Origin: JANRKB01 sp033763695
Lineage (GTDB): Bacteria > Planctomycetota > Phycisphaerae > Phycisphaerales > UBA1924
Assembly: GCA_033763695.1 (NCBI GenBank)
Contig: JANRKB010000037.1
Span: 82,798-146,797, forward strand
DNA length: 64,000 nucleotides
Direction of reading: 5' to 3'
A program made the translations under genes and the position numbers. Below the pieces are notes generated by a model that did no database searches, was not told the DNA's origin, and saw only the letters and a program-made list of their open reading frames with translations. Below are positions 1 through 8,856 of the stretch, piece by piece (position 1 is the stretch's first letter; each line of letters starts with the position of its first letter).

Positions 1-629
1 ACCCGCAGACGAAGCTTGTCGCCAGCGTTGATCGGATACGGCATGCCGATCTGCAGATCGCTCGAGCCAAGGTCGATTGCCGGGGCCAGCGACAGGATCG
101 ATCGATCCGTGAAGACCGTGGTGTTGACGCCGCCGCTGTTGACGATAGACGCGCCGATGATGGCATTAGGCGACGCCCAGCCGAGCAGCTCGCCCCGCAC
201 ACGCACGCTCGTCATCGTCAATGACGCCTGAGGCACCAAGAACACCTCGCTCGAGATATCCGAGTACCCGGGATGACACATCAGTCCCTCGAACGACGGC
301 GTGCGCCGATAGAAGGGAATCTGGTTGCGCGACGCGTTGGGGCTGTAGATCGGCCCGACCAGCGGCACGCTGAATGGCTGCGTCGGGTCGCCCCACGCAC
401 CGAAGTTCGCGATGAGCACGCCGCTGAGCGGGGTCGGCGCTGAAAGTGCGTTGGTGCTCCGCATGAATCGCCAGCCGTTGCCGGGCAGCGGTTGCTCGCC
501 GACGACTGGCTGTCCGATCGCTTCGAACGCGCTGACCAGATCCATCTGGTACGAGCACTGGGCGGCAGCCGCTTGAGCAAGCGAGCACGCAGCGATCGTC
601 ACAAGCAGTTTTGCGGACATCCCACGCAT
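1..629 (-). CDS. Secreted protein of unknown function, C-terminus cut by window edge
   Basis: An open frame runs on the minus strand from ATG at 629 to the window edge without a stop, giving 209 visible codons. The first ~24 residues form a signal peptide (MRGMSAKLLVTIAACSLAQA, then AAAQC). GGAGGTG lies about 7 nt upstream of the ATG and supports this start. The mature part is rich in Ser, Pro, Gly and small beta-type residues, with no catalytic motif I recognise. Its position beside tagged secreted proteins suggests that it may carry the same C-terminal tag beyond the window, but that cannot be seen. The protein is exported; its function is unknown. Confidence 0.7.
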   Translation of the reverse strand, partial: MRGMSAKLLVTIAACSLAQAAAAQCSYQMDLVSAFEAIGQPVVGEQPLPGNGWRFMRSTNALSAPTPLSGVLIANFGAWGDPTQPFSVPLVGPIYSPNASRNQIPFYRRTPSFEGLMCHPGYSDISSEVFLVPQASLTMTSVRVRGELLGWASPNAIIGASIVNSGGVNTTVFTDRSILSLAPAIDLGSSDLQIGMPYPINAGDKLRLR

Positions 630-714
630 CGCACACCTCCGGGGCACGGACCTTGTTCTCATGCTACAGCCCCGGGGGAAAGACACAAAGCACAATCCGA
701 TGCGCACGCGGACC

Positions 715-745
715 AAAAAAAGCCCCGGGGCGGCGTGCCTGGGGC
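715..745 (-). terminator. Rho-independent terminator of the 778-1041 gene
   Basis: Read on the minus strand, GCCCC (745-741) pairs with GGGGC (726-722) around a GC-rich loop and is followed directly by seven T (721-715). It lies about 30 nt past the stop of the minus-strand gene ending at 778. Confidence 0.7.
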
Positions 746-777
746 GAGGACGAACGGATTCAGCAGCCGAAGCCGCG

Positions 778-1041
778 TTAGCAATACGACTCGAACGCCG
801 CCACGAAATCATCAAAGTCGGTGAAGTCGAGGAAGGTGTCGTTGTTGAGGATGGCCGGGCAGTTGGCTGCATCCTGCTCAAGCCCCAAGCGGTTGCCTGC
901 CTCGAGGTCGCCTTCGAAAAAGGCCTGCGTCGTGGGCGCGGCGGCGAGTACGGACTGTGGCGCAACAAGCACGCACGCAACGGGCAATGAGGTGCCAGCC
1001 GCGACAACAAGACGGCATAACAACGACGCACGATTATTCAT
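778..1041 (-). CDS. Tag-only secreted mini-protein with a degenerate GC-type dockerin
   Basis: An 87-residue protein. The ATG at 1041 has GGGAGCGG about 4-11 nt upstream; longer in-frame starts lack such a site and precede the signal peptide. Residues 1-36 are a signal peptide (hydrophobic LLCRLVVAAGTSLPVACVLV). The rest is almost only the C-terminal tag: one good loop (NNDTFLDFTDFDDFVAAFE) ending in Tyr-Cys. It is preceded by a segment (FFEGDLEAG...) that resembles the helix end of another loop whose Asp-rich part is lost. No enzymatic domain is left between signal and tag. It could be a functional small tagged peptide or the collapsed remains of a larger tagged protein; I favour the second. 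Confidence 0.6.
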   Translation of the reverse strand: MNNRASLLCRLVVAAGTSLPVACVLVAPQSVLAAAPTTQAFFEGDLEAGNRLGLEQDAANCPAILNNDTFLDFTDFDDFVAAFESYC

Positions 1042-1278
1042 GATCCGCTCCCGATCCTGCCGCAGCGCGATGCCTCTCACGAGAAGGCGCCCACGCGCGC
1101 CGCGTGTGTTGATTCCGCCAACGTACACATTCCCGCGTGCGACGCAAGCGGATCCGGACGTGATCTTCTAGAAAACTGTCCCGCGCGACATCCGAACGTC
1201 ACGATTGGTGCAGAGTGCTGCGCCATCGCGCAGTTCGCCATCGCGGGACATTCGTTCTCCGACCAGAACGGCGTGCGA

Positions 1279-2667
1279 TCAGCAGCCCGCGACGAACGCT
1301 TCGACGAACGCATCGAAATCCTCGAACGTGAGGAAGCCGTCGCCGTTGAAGTCCGACTGCGCTTCCCCTGCTTCGAACGCAGAGACGAAGTCATCAAAGT
1401 CGGCGAAGCTGAGGAAGCCGTCGCAGTTGTAGTCGGCGCGGCACATCGCGAGGCGCGTCGGCTGCCCCACTGCCACGCCGCAGTTGCCCGTAACGATGAC
1501 GCGATACAACGTCGCGTCGGAGTAGTTGATGTCGCTGAGCGTGAGCGTTGGCGTGGTCGCACCGGAGACGACGGCGACGAAGGGCGGCTCTCCAGGTCCG
1601 TTCTGAAGTGTGCGCCATGTCCCAGTTGACTCGACGTACGCCTGCCACGCGTAGGTGTAATCGCCGATTCCGGCGCCGGCCGCGTTGATCATGGAAAGCG
1701 AGATCTCGGTGAGCGGGCATGCCTGGCGTGCAGCGGGGCCGCTGAGCACCACCGGCGGCTCGGCCGCAAAGATGAGTTTGTCGATGTTTGCGCCGACATT
1801 GAACGACCCGTTGGCCACTGCAGCACCGCCTGCGCCAAACGTGAAGCGGCTGACGGTGCCGTCACCATTGCCGCCGACGAAGAGTTCGCCCCACGGCGCG
1901 ATCGCGACGCTGACCGTGCGATTCTGGGCGTTGCCGGTGATGGTGCCGTTGGCGATGGCATTGCCCGCCGCGTCAAATGTGAAGCGCGAGACGGAGTTGC
2001 CGTCGTAGTTGGCGACGAAGAGTTCGCCACTGGGCGAGACGCACATGCCGTGCGGGTTGCTGATGGCATTGCCGGTGATATCAGAGCGGAAGGTGAGCGT
2101 GCCGTCGGCGTTGATGGTGAAGCGGCGGATGCGATTGCTACCACAGCACATGCTGACGAAGAGCTCGCGGAGTTGCGGATGCACGACGATGCCGCGGCCA
2201 TCGGTGTTGATGATGGGGTCGTTACCGATGTCGCTGAACGTGCCGTCGGCATTGAACTTGGCGCGGCGGATGGCGTTGGCGTATTCATTGACCATGTAGA
2301 CGTGATCGCCGAGGACGATGAGGTCGTGCGGGTTGAAGAAGTTGGTGGTGAGCGTGCCGCGGACATCGCCGATGGAGCCGCAAGTCGGCGCATTGATGTT
2401 CATCATGCCGCCGCCGGCACAGGCGGTACACGGTCCGCGATCGCCGACGACGAGGTCGCCGTTGAGTCGCGTGGCAAGGCCGAAGGGCCGCAGCAAGCCG
2501 GGCTTGGTTGTTGAAGACAGGAATGCCGGCGTGCCCGAGGCGTTGACGTCGTAGCGGAGCAGCGTGCCCGATTCAGTGGTGATCGTCATGACATCGGCGA
2601 TCGCGCTCCCGGCGAGCGCGACGACCCCGAGCGAGACAGCAGCACAGGCAATCGTGAAACGCATCAT
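1279..2667 (-). CDS. Secreted NHL/lactonase-like beta-propeller with GC-type dockerin tag
   Basis: 462 residues. The signal peptide covers about residues 1-24 (MMRFTIACAAVSLGVVALAG, cleaved near AIA-D). Residues 25-300 form repeated blades of the type 'DGTLTF...NPHGMCVSPSGELFVAN..GNSVSRFTF', as in NHL/SMP-30/lactonase-like six- or seven-bladed propellers. An Ig-like segment of about 100 residues follows. The tag closes the protein with two loops (DYNCDGFLSFADFD and DFNGDGFLTFEDFD), a Cys just before the first loop and a final Gly-Cys. It lies 62 nt downstream of the repeat protein on the same strand, so the two may be co-transcribed. Substrate or ligand is unknown; the propeller could bind or only scaffold. 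Confidence 0.8.
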   Translation of the reverse strand: MMRFTIACAAVSLGVVALAGSAIADVMTITTESGTLLRYDVNASGTPAFLSSTTKPGLLRPFGLATRLNGDLVVGDRGPCTACAGGGMMNINAPTCGSIGDVRGTLTTNFFNPHDLIVLGDHVYMVNEYANAIRRAKFNADGTFSDIGNDPIINTDGRGIVVHPQLRELFVSMCCGSNRIRRFTINADGTLTFRSDITGNAISNPHGMCVSPSGELFVANYDGNSVSRFTFDAAGNAIANGTITGNAQNRTVSVAIAPWGELFVGGNGDGTVSRFTFGAGGAAVANGSFNVGANIDKLIFAAEPPVVLSGPAARQACPLTEISLSMINAAGAGIGDYTYAWQAYVESTGTWRTLQNGPGEPPFVAVVSGATTPTLTLSDINYSDATLYRVIVTGNCGVAVGQPTRLAMCRADYNCDGFLSFADFDDFVSAFEAGEAQSDFNGDGFLTFEDFDAFVEAFVAGC

Positions 2668-2685
2668 GATTTGGTCCTCGGGCGA

Positions 2686-2703
2686 GCGGGCACGAACGCC
2701 CGC
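2686..2703. other. Strong hairpin between two secreted-protein genes
   Basis: GCGGGC-ACGAAC-GCCCGC is a perfect 6-bp stem that extends to about 11 bp with one mismatch. It lies between the stop of the 2729-6283 gene and the start of the 1279-2667 gene. There is no T-run on either side, so it may be an attenuating or mRNA-end structure rather than a classical terminator. Confidence 0.35.
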
Positions 2704-2728
2704 CCGCCAACAGAATCAGCGTCCGCCC

Positions 2729-5700
2729 TCAGCACCCAGCTTCGAACGTCAGCACAAAGGTGTCGAAATCCTCAAACGTCAGGAAGCCGTCGCCGTTGAA
2801 GTCCGAGCCCGCTTCGCCGGCTTCGAACGCGGCGACGAACGCGTCGAAGTCTTCGAAGGTCAGGAAGCCATCGCCGTTGAAGTCGGCGGGAGTGTTGACG
2901 GTGAGCAACGCGCTTTGGCTGGGGAAACTGCCGCAGGAATCGGTCGCGAGGCAGTCGTATTCGCCGCTGTCGGCGCAGATGGAGTCGTCGATGCGAAGCG
3001 TGCGGGAGTTGACGCCGGTGTAGCGACCGCCGCCCTCGCCTTCGACGAGGTTGGTCGGTGCGCCCGAGAGATTCTTGCGTCGCCACTGATAGGACACGCC
3101 GCCGTTGGAAGAGGACGCGTTCACCTGGAGCGTGATGTCCTGGCCGACAACCGTTGTGATGGTGGGCGGCTGCTGCGAGAAGGTGATGCTGGAGGAACCG
3201 AAGAGCAGCGAGCCGTTCTGAGCGGCGTTGCTTCCACCGCTGCCCTTGGCGACGGAGAAGTTGCCGACGGGGATCTGCTGATCGCAGGAATAGATGGCGA
3301 TACGTCCGCCGCCGCCTGGACCCCAACCGTTCGCGTTTCCGCCGTTGGCGGCGACGGTGCCCGCACCGGTGAGCGAGCCTGCGGTGATCCAGACGCTGCC
3401 GCCGGAGCCAGAGCCGGATGAGTTGGGTGCGGGAGTGCCGCTGGCGGTGATGGAGCCGTCGAAGGCGAATGTGCCCGAAACGGTGATGCGTGCCGCGCCA
3501 CCGCCGCTGCCAGCAGTGTTGCCGACGAACGACCCGCCGCCGGAGCCGAGACGCGTGGGCTTGGAGGGGTCGCCGTAGATCGGACCACCAGCGAACGGAC
3601 CGGCGAATCCACCGATGCCGCCGTGGCCTGCGCCTGCAGCACCGATCCCGCCGTTGGTGCTGGGCGTGCCGGCACCCGGACCCTGATTGGTCGGATAGCC
3701 GCGGCCGGTCAGAGGCATCGCGAATGACGCGTCGGTCGTGAGGTTGCCGGTCACGTTGAACTGCACGCCGTCGACGTCACCTGGCGTGTGGATGAATCCA
3801 ACGCCGTTGCGCATGAAGACGTTGCCGGTGAAGGTGAAGGGATCGGCGAGCGTGGTCAGACCGAGCGCGCCCCCGCCGTTGTCAAAGATCAGTTCGACCG
3901 TCTGGCCTGGACGCTTGTAGTGGATGGTGCCCGCGCCAGCGCGACCGATCGTGCCGTTTCCGCCGTAGGCGCGGACGATGCCGCCGAAGCCAACGGGCGC
4001 ATCGATGGCGATGCGCCCACCGCCGCCCGAGCCCCAGAAGGTGCTGCCGCCGCTCGCTGAGATGATGCCCGAGCCGAGCAGCGAAGGCGTGGTGATCCAG
4101 ACGCTGCCGCCGGAGCCGGAACCCGCGGAGTTGGAGGGGGCCGCGCCGTCGGCGAGAATCTGGCCGTCGTTGGTCAAGCTGCCTGAAACCTGCAGACGAA
4201 CGACACCGCCGCCGCTGCCTGCGGTATTGCCGACGAAGTTGCCGCCGCCAGAGCCCATCGCCACCGGCTGCGAATATGAGCCGTAGAGCAAACCGCCGAG
4301 GAACGGGCTGCTGGTGGTGCCAGAGCCGCCGTGGCCGCCGCCCGCGCCACCGATGCCGCCGTTGGTGCTCTTGGTTCCGGCACCGGGGCCTTGGTCAGAC
4401 CCAAAGCCGCGCCCGACCTGATCGATCAGGCTGGTTGAATCGATGGAGAGATTGCCGGCGATGTTGAGGTTGACGCCGGTTGCGTCACCGAGCGTGCCGG
4501 AGATGCGCACGCCGTTGCGAATGACGACGTTGCCCGTGAACGCAAAGGGAGCCGTGAAGATGGTGCGGCTGAGTGCGCCGTTGTTGTTGTCGAGGAGCAG
4601 TTGCGCGGGCTGCACGCCGGTCTTCGTGTAGACCGTGCCTTCGCCGGCGCGGCCTTCACCACCCGAACCGCCGAAGGCAGTAGGCGTGTTCGTGAGCGAC
4701 GAAGTGGTGGAAGTGATGGAGATGCGTCCGCCGCCGCCAGCGCCCCATGTGCTCGCGCTGCCGTTCGCGCCGTTGGCCGTGATTGTGCCCGAGCCGGTGA
4801 TGCCGCCGGTGGTGATCCAAATGCTTCCGCCGGAGCCAGCACCCGAGGAGTTGTTCGGGGTGGTGCCGCCGGAGGCGATCACGCCGTTGTTGGTGAGCGT
4901 GCCGCCGACGGCGAGGCGAATCGCGCCGCCGCCCGCGCCGGCGACGAAGCCGATGTACGACCCGCCGCCGGAGCCGAGATCGGTGGGCTGGTAGAGCGAG
5001 CCGTAGGGCGTGCCGCCGGGAAAGACCCGCGCCGATGCGCCGTATCCCCCGTAGGCGCCGCCCGCGCCACCGATCCCGCCGTTGGTGCTGGTGCCGCCAG
5101 CACCAGGGCCTTGAGTGCTCTGATAGCCGCGGCCTGTGACGTTGATCGATCCGGTCGGATCAACCAGAAGATTGCCAGTGACGGTGAGCGCCAAACCAGC
5201 CGTGTTGGCCTCGGTATGCGAGAGCACTCCGCCGCCAGTGACAAGCACGCTGCCTGTGGTCAGCGGCGCGTCGAGAACGAGTTCGCAGTCGTTGGAAACA
5301 GTCAGCGAACGAACGGACGTCACCGCGGCGGGGATCGTCGAGCGTGCGCCAGGGCCGGAGTTGGCCATCGTCACATCGCCAAGTGATTGCGATGCGGCCT
5401 TGGTGTAGATGCTTCCGGCTGCCGCACGCGTGTTGCCGGGCGCGCCGTACGCCTGGATCGAACCAGCGAAGGTGTTGGTGGTGTATTGGATGGCGATACG
5501 TCCGCCGCCGCCGGCGCCCCACGTGCTGCCCGCGCTCGGCCCGCCGTTGGCGAGCACGCTGCCGCCGCCGGTGAGTGTGGATGCCGAGAGCCAGACCGAA
5601 CCACCCGAGCCAGCACCCGAGGCGTTGGAGCCGCCGACGCCGGAGGCGTTGATTGAGCCGCTGTTGGTGAGCGTGCCGCCGACGGTGAGACGGATCGCGC

Positions 5701-6283
5701 CGCCGCCCGCACCCGCGCCAAAGCCGATGTACGACCCGCCACCTGAGCCAAAGTCGGTCGGGGCCGTGAGTGAGCCGTAGGGGATGCCGCCAGCGAAGGG
5801 GCCCGCAGCAGAGCCAGCACCGCCATAGCCGCCGCCAGCGCCGCCGATACCGCCGTTGGTGCTGGTGGTGCCAGCGCCGGGGCCTTGCGTGCCGCTGAAC
5901 CCGCGGCCCGCGACGTTCACCGAACTGCCGGAGTCGATCTGAAGATCGCCGGTGGTCGTAAGCGCGAGTCCATAGACGATGTCGGTGCCCGCACCGCCGG
6001 AGTAGTCATTGCTCAGCGTGGCGCCGTGCGTGAGCGTCGCGCTGTTCGCGAGCACGAGAGACTTGATGGTGTGCCGACCGTTCACCGTGAGCGTGGTGCC
6101 CTGCACGGTAATGTCGGCATCGGCGAGCGGAATCGGCGCACCACCGGCCGTCGGCGTGATGGTCGTCGCGCCGGGGTTGAGCGTCTGCGGCGCGGTGATC
6201 AGGACAGGCGCGGCGATGGCTTGGCCAGCAACGAGTAAGAGCGCCGACGCCGACAGCACGGTCATTGCAGATGGCAGTTTCAT
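2729..6283 (-). CDS. Large secreted Gly-rich repeat protein with Ig-like domain and GC-type dockerin tag
   Basis: 1184 residues, signal peptide 1-25 (ending AIA-A). Four long repeats follow at about 126-265, 384-521, 624-760 and 859-998. Each has GRG(F/Y), QGPGAG, STNGGIG, GSGGG, a short beta segment with LTN.G.I.A.G, GSGGS(V/I)W and GGGGRI(A/S)I. Linkers of 100-120 residues between them also repeat (TGNV..RNGV). Residues about 1036-1131 look like an Ig-like domain with Cys pairs. Residues 1132-1184 are the tag, two FLTFEDFD loops ending in Gly-Cys. Unlike the other tags here, no Cys precedes the first loop (TPADFNGDG). The build suggests an extended beta-helical surface or adhesin-like protein; no catalytic site is visible. 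Confidence 0.8.
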   Translation of the reverse strand: MKLPSAMTVLSASALLLVAGQAIAAPVLITAPQTLNPGATTITPTAGGAPIPLADADITVQGTTLTVNGRHTIKSLVLANSATLTHGATLSNDYSGGAGTDIVYGLALTTTGDLQIDSGSSVNVAGRGFSGTQGPGAGTTSTNGGIGGAGGGYGGAGSAAGPFAGGIPYGSLTAPTDFGSGGGSYIGFGAGAGGGAIRLTVGGTLTNSGSINASGVGGSNASGAGSGGSVWLSASTLTGGGSVLANGGPSAGSTWGAGGGGRIAIQYTTNTFAGSIQAYGAPGNTRAAAGSIYTKAASQSLGDVTMANSGPGARSTIPAAVTSVRSLTVSNDCELVLDAPLTTGSVLVTGGGVLSHTEANTAGLALTVTGNLLVDPTGSINVTGRGYQSTQGPGAGGTSTNGGIGGAGGAYGGYGASARVFPGGTPYGSLYQPTDLGSGGGSYIGFVAGAGGGAIRLAVGGTLTNNGVIASGGTTPNNSSGAGSGGSIWITTGGITGSGTITANGANGSASTWGAGGGGRISITSTTSSLTNTPTAFGGSGGEGRAGEGTVYTKTGVQPAQLLLDNNNGALSRTIFTAPFAFTGNVVIRNGVRISGTLGDATGVNLNIAGNLSIDSTSLIDQVGRGFGSDQGPGAGTKSTNGGIGGAGGGHGGSGTTSSPFLGGLLYGSYSQPVAMGSGGGNFVGNTAGSGGGVVRLQVSGSLTNDGQILADGAAPSNSAGSGSGGSVWITTPSLLGSGIISASGGSTFWGSGGGGRIAIDAPVGFGGIVRAYGGNGTIGRAGAGTIHYKRPGQTVELIFDNGGGALGLTTLADPFTFTGNVFMRNGVGFIHTPGDVDGVQFNVTGNLTTDASFAMPLTGRGYPTNQGPGAGTPSTNGGIGAAGAGHGGIGGFAGPFAGGPIYGDPSKPTRLGSGGGSFVGNTAGSGGGAARITVSGTFAFDGSITASGTPAPNSSGSGSGGSVWITAGSLTGAGTVAANGGNANGWGPGGGGRIAIYSCDQQIPVGNFSVAKGSGGSNAAQNGSLLFGSSSITFSQQPPTITTVVGQDITLQVNASSSNGGVSYQWRRKNLSGAPTNLVEGEGGGRYTGVNSRTLRIDDSICADSGEYDCLATDSCGSFPSQSALLTVNTPADFNGDGFLTFEDFDAFVAAFEAGEAGSDFNGDGFLTFEDFDTFVLTFEAGC
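3290..5908 (-). repeat. Four tandem long repeats inside the 1184-residue secreted protein
   Basis: Gly-rich units of about 140 residues recur every 235-258 residues. The coding ranges are about 5908-5489, 5134-4721, 4414-4004 and 3709-3290. They are divergent in DNA but share motif order. Confidence 0.75.
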
Positions 6284-6497
6284 TGTTCACCCTCCGAGAC
6301 CGAAACTTGCCTGCGGCGCATCGCGCATGCGAAACGCCGCCGCCAAGTGCAGACTAAGGCGAATCCCGCAGGGAACGCAATGGAAATCTGGCAGATGGCA
6401 CGATTGGCCAAAGGGCGATCGCCCGTGGTTTCCCACAGGCTTGGAGACGCGATCGCAAGAAGCTGATATCAGCGCGACACGTCGCGGCCGCAAACAA

Positions 6498-6902
6498 TCA
6501 GCAGCCGGATTCAAACGCCGCGACGAACGCGTCGAAGTCTTCGAAGGTCAGGAAGCCATCGAGGTTGAAGTCGGCGTTGGGCGCGCCTGATTCGAACGCA
6601 CCGACGAACGCGTCGAAGTCCTCGAAGGTGAGGAAGCCGTCGGCGTTGAAGTCGGCGGGGCAGGCATTACCAAAGACCCAGAAGCCGCTGTTGACGGCAT
6701 AGCCGCCGCCGGACATCTGACCCGCGCCGACGCTGCTGGCCGCCGCCTGGCCGATGGTGCCCGCGACCGCGTACGCGCCGCCGGTGCTGGGCACGGTGTT
6801 GCCACCGCCGCCGATGACCGACCATGTGATCGAATACTGCGCGTGGGCAGCAGAAGCCGAGGCAGCGAGCACAGCCAGCAACGCGACAGGGCGGATCCGC
6901 AT
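6498..6902 (-). CDS. Small secreted protein with GC-type dockerin tag
   Basis: 134 residues from ATG at 6902. TTGGAGGA lies 8-15 nt upstream and overlaps an earlier in-frame ATG, which rules that one out. Residues 1-21 are a signal peptide (ending AHA-Q). Residues 22-80 hold one small beta-type segment (SITWSVIGGGGNTVPSTGG, then YAVAGTIGQ and GGYAVNSGFW). This resembles the short repeat next to C-terminal anchors in many planctomycete exported proteins. The tag follows, with Cys before loop 1 (CPADFNADGFLTFEDFD), loop 2 (DFNLDGFLTFEDFD) and a final Gly-Cys. It is mostly a short display module. Function is unknown. Confidence 0.75.
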   Translation of the reverse strand: MRIRPVALLAVLAASASAAHAQYSITWSVIGGGGNTVPSTGGAYAVAGTIGQAAASSVGAGQMSGGGYAVNSGFWVFGNACPADFNADGFLTFEDFDAFVGAFESGAPNADFNLDGFLTFEDFDAFVAAFESGC

Positions 6903-7111
6903 CGAAAAGTCCTCCAAGGTCATCAGAGGCTATCAGAAGCCGGGACCAAAATCGACGCGATCTGCACCAAATATCTTGCGACCGAGGGGGCTCGGGCCGC
7001 GACTGGAGCGGCGTCGATGGTGGCGTGCGTGCATTTGGCTTGCCCGCGTTTGGGTGTCCTCCCGGCGTCCACCTATAGTCCCGCCCTTCCCATTGAAAGG
7101 ACTTCTCCGCC

Positions 7112-8683
7112 ATGGCTGAACGGCATTTCGACGTCTTGGTGATCGGTGGCGGCCCCGCGGGCTATGTCGGGGCCATCCGGGCCGCACAACTGGGCTACAA
7201 AGTCGCCTGCATCGAGCGCGACAAACTCGGCGGCGTGTGCCTCAACTGGGGCTGCATCCCCACCAAGGCCCTGCTCGCCAACGCCGAGCTGTATGAAAAG
7301 GTGCACCATCAGGCCGCCGACTGGGGCCTGAAGGTCAACGGCACGATCGAGGTCGACTGGGCCAAGACGATCGGCCGCAGCCGCGATGTGGCCAAGAAGC
7401 TCAACAACGGCATCGGGTTCCTGTTCAAGAAAAACAAGATCGAGCACATCGTGGGCAACGCCAAGATCGTGGCGGCCCGCAAGGGTGCGGCCCCCTGCCG
7501 CGTCGAGGTGTACGACTGCAAGGTGCAGGACGAACTGACACACGCGCCGTGCGACAACACGTCCAAGACGCCGCGCGAGACGATCACCGCGACGCACGTG
7601 ATCGTCGCGACTGGTTCGGTGGCCCGCGAGTTGCCGTTCGCGAAGTTCGACGGCGACAAGATCATGGGCGCCCGCGAGGCGATGAACACCAAGACCATGC
7701 CCAAGAGCCTCATCGTCATCGGTGCTGGCGCGATCGGCATGGAGTTCGCGTACTTCTATCACACGTTCGGCGCGAAGGTCACGGTGATCGAGATGCTGCC
7801 GCGCATCCTGCCGGTGGAGGACGACGACATCTCCGCCGCGCTGGAGAAGATGTACAAGAAGTCGGGCATGGAGATCCGCACGAGCACGACGACTGTCTCG
7901 GTCGACAAGACCGCCGCCGGTGTGAAGGTCACTGTTGCCCCGTGGGTCGTTGGCCCCGACGGCAAGGGCAAGGCGGATGACAGCAAGAAGGAAACGCTCG
8001 AAGCCGACAAGGTGCTGCTCGCCGTCGGCGTCAAGGGTCGCTACGACGGCCTGTTCGATGCGTCGCTTGGTCTTGAGACGGTCAAGGACCACATCAAGAC
8101 CGACTACGACCCGGCGAAGCTCGAACAGCAGAACATCGACTACAAGACCAATCTGCCGGGCGTGTACGCCGTCGGCGATGTCATCGGTCCGCCATGGCTT
8201 GCCCACGTCGCGAGCGAAGAGGCGATCCTGTGCGTCGAACGGATCGCATGGCGCGACAAGAAACTGCCGCACGGCAACCATGAGCCGATCGGCATCGACT
8301 ACGGCACGATTCCCGGCTGCACCTACTGCCACCCGCAGGTCGCCAGCGTCGGTTACACCGAGCGTGCGCTGAAGGCGATGGGCAAGGTCGCGGGCAAGGA
8401 CTATCAGGCCGGCTCGTACAGCCTGCAGTCGCACGGCAAGGCGATCGCCAGCATGCAGAACATGGGCGTCGTGAAGATCATCCGCGGCCTGCCGCGCGGC
8501 GAGATCCTCGGCGCGCACATCCTCGGCGATCAGGCGACGGAACTGATCGGCGAACTGGGCCTGGCCCGCCGCCTCGAAGCGACGAGCGAAGAGCTCATCG
8601 TGACGATGCACGCGCACCCGACAATGCACGAAGCGGTGCACGAGGCCGCGCTGGCGAGCGAAGGCCGCGTGATCCACGCGTAA
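7112..8683 (+). CDS. lpdA: Dihydrolipoyl dehydrogenase (E3 of 2-oxoacid dehydrogenase complexes)
   Basis: 523 residues. E3 reoxidises dihydrolipoyl groups of 2-oxoacid dehydrogenase E2 subunits with FAD and NAD+. The FAD-binding GGGPAGY is at 12-18. The redox disulfide motif GGVCLNWGCIPTK has Cys43 and Cys48. The NAD-binding GAGAIGMEF is mid-protein, AVGD before the interface domain, and the catalytic pair is His502/Glu507 (HPTMHE) near the C-terminus. Length is slightly above the usual 460-480 because of insertions around 135-150 and near 290. The matching E2 is not adjacent but lies at 31747 in this window. A clear terminator follows the stop. A 534-codon open frame antisense to it is only a GC-rich shadow. 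Confidence 0.95.
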   Translation: MAERHFDVLVIGGGPAGYVGAIRAAQLGYKVACIERDKLGGVCLNWGCIPTKALLANAELYEKVHHQAADWGLKVNGTIEVDWAKTIGRSRDVAKKLNNGIGFLFKKNKIEHIVGNAKIVAARKGAAPCRVEVYDCKVQDELTHAPCDNTSKTPRETITATHVIVATGSVARELPFAKFDGDKIMGAREAMNTKTMPKSLIVIGAGAIGMEFAYFYHTFGAKVTVIEMLPRILPVEDDDISAALEKMYKKSGMEIRTSTTTVSVDKTAAGVKVTVAPWVVGPDGKGKADDSKKETLEADKVLLAVGVKGRYDGLFDASLGLETVKDHIKTDYDPAKLEQQNIDYKTNLPGVYAVGDVIGPPWLAHVASEEAILCVERIAWRDKKLPHGNHEPIGIDYGTIPGCTYCHPQVASVGYTERALKAMGKVAGKDYQAGSYSLQSHGKAIASMQNMGVVKIIRGLPRGEILGAHILGDQATELIGELGLARRLEATSEELIVTMHAHPTMHEAVHEAALASEGRVIHA

Positions 8684-8707
8684 AGCAGCGCAGGTTCATT
8701 GCAGATC

Positions 8708-8750
8708 ACACGCCCAACCGTCGAGCCGACCGTTGGGCGTGTTTCTTTTT
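8708..8750 (+). terminator. Rho-independent terminator after lpdA
   Basis: ACACGCCCAAC (8708-8718) pairs perfectly over 11 bp with GTTGGGCGTGT (8732-8742), loop of 13 nt, followed by TTCTTTTT. It starts 25 nt after the lpdA stop. Confidence 0.9.
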
Positions 8751-8856
8751 GCCCGCAAAGCTCGCGATCGCGGCCCGCGGTCGCCCGGTCGGTGAGGTAC
8801 ATGCAGGATTTCTGTACCATGATGCGAGGCAGGAACTCATTGAGAAGGAGCCGCGC

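Noticed and set aside
7073..8677. 534-codon open frame antisense to lpdA
   Set aside because: The sense strand encodes an unmistakable dihydrolipoyl dehydrogenase; the antisense product is Arg/Asp/Val/His-rich, as expected from a GC-rich shadow frame.
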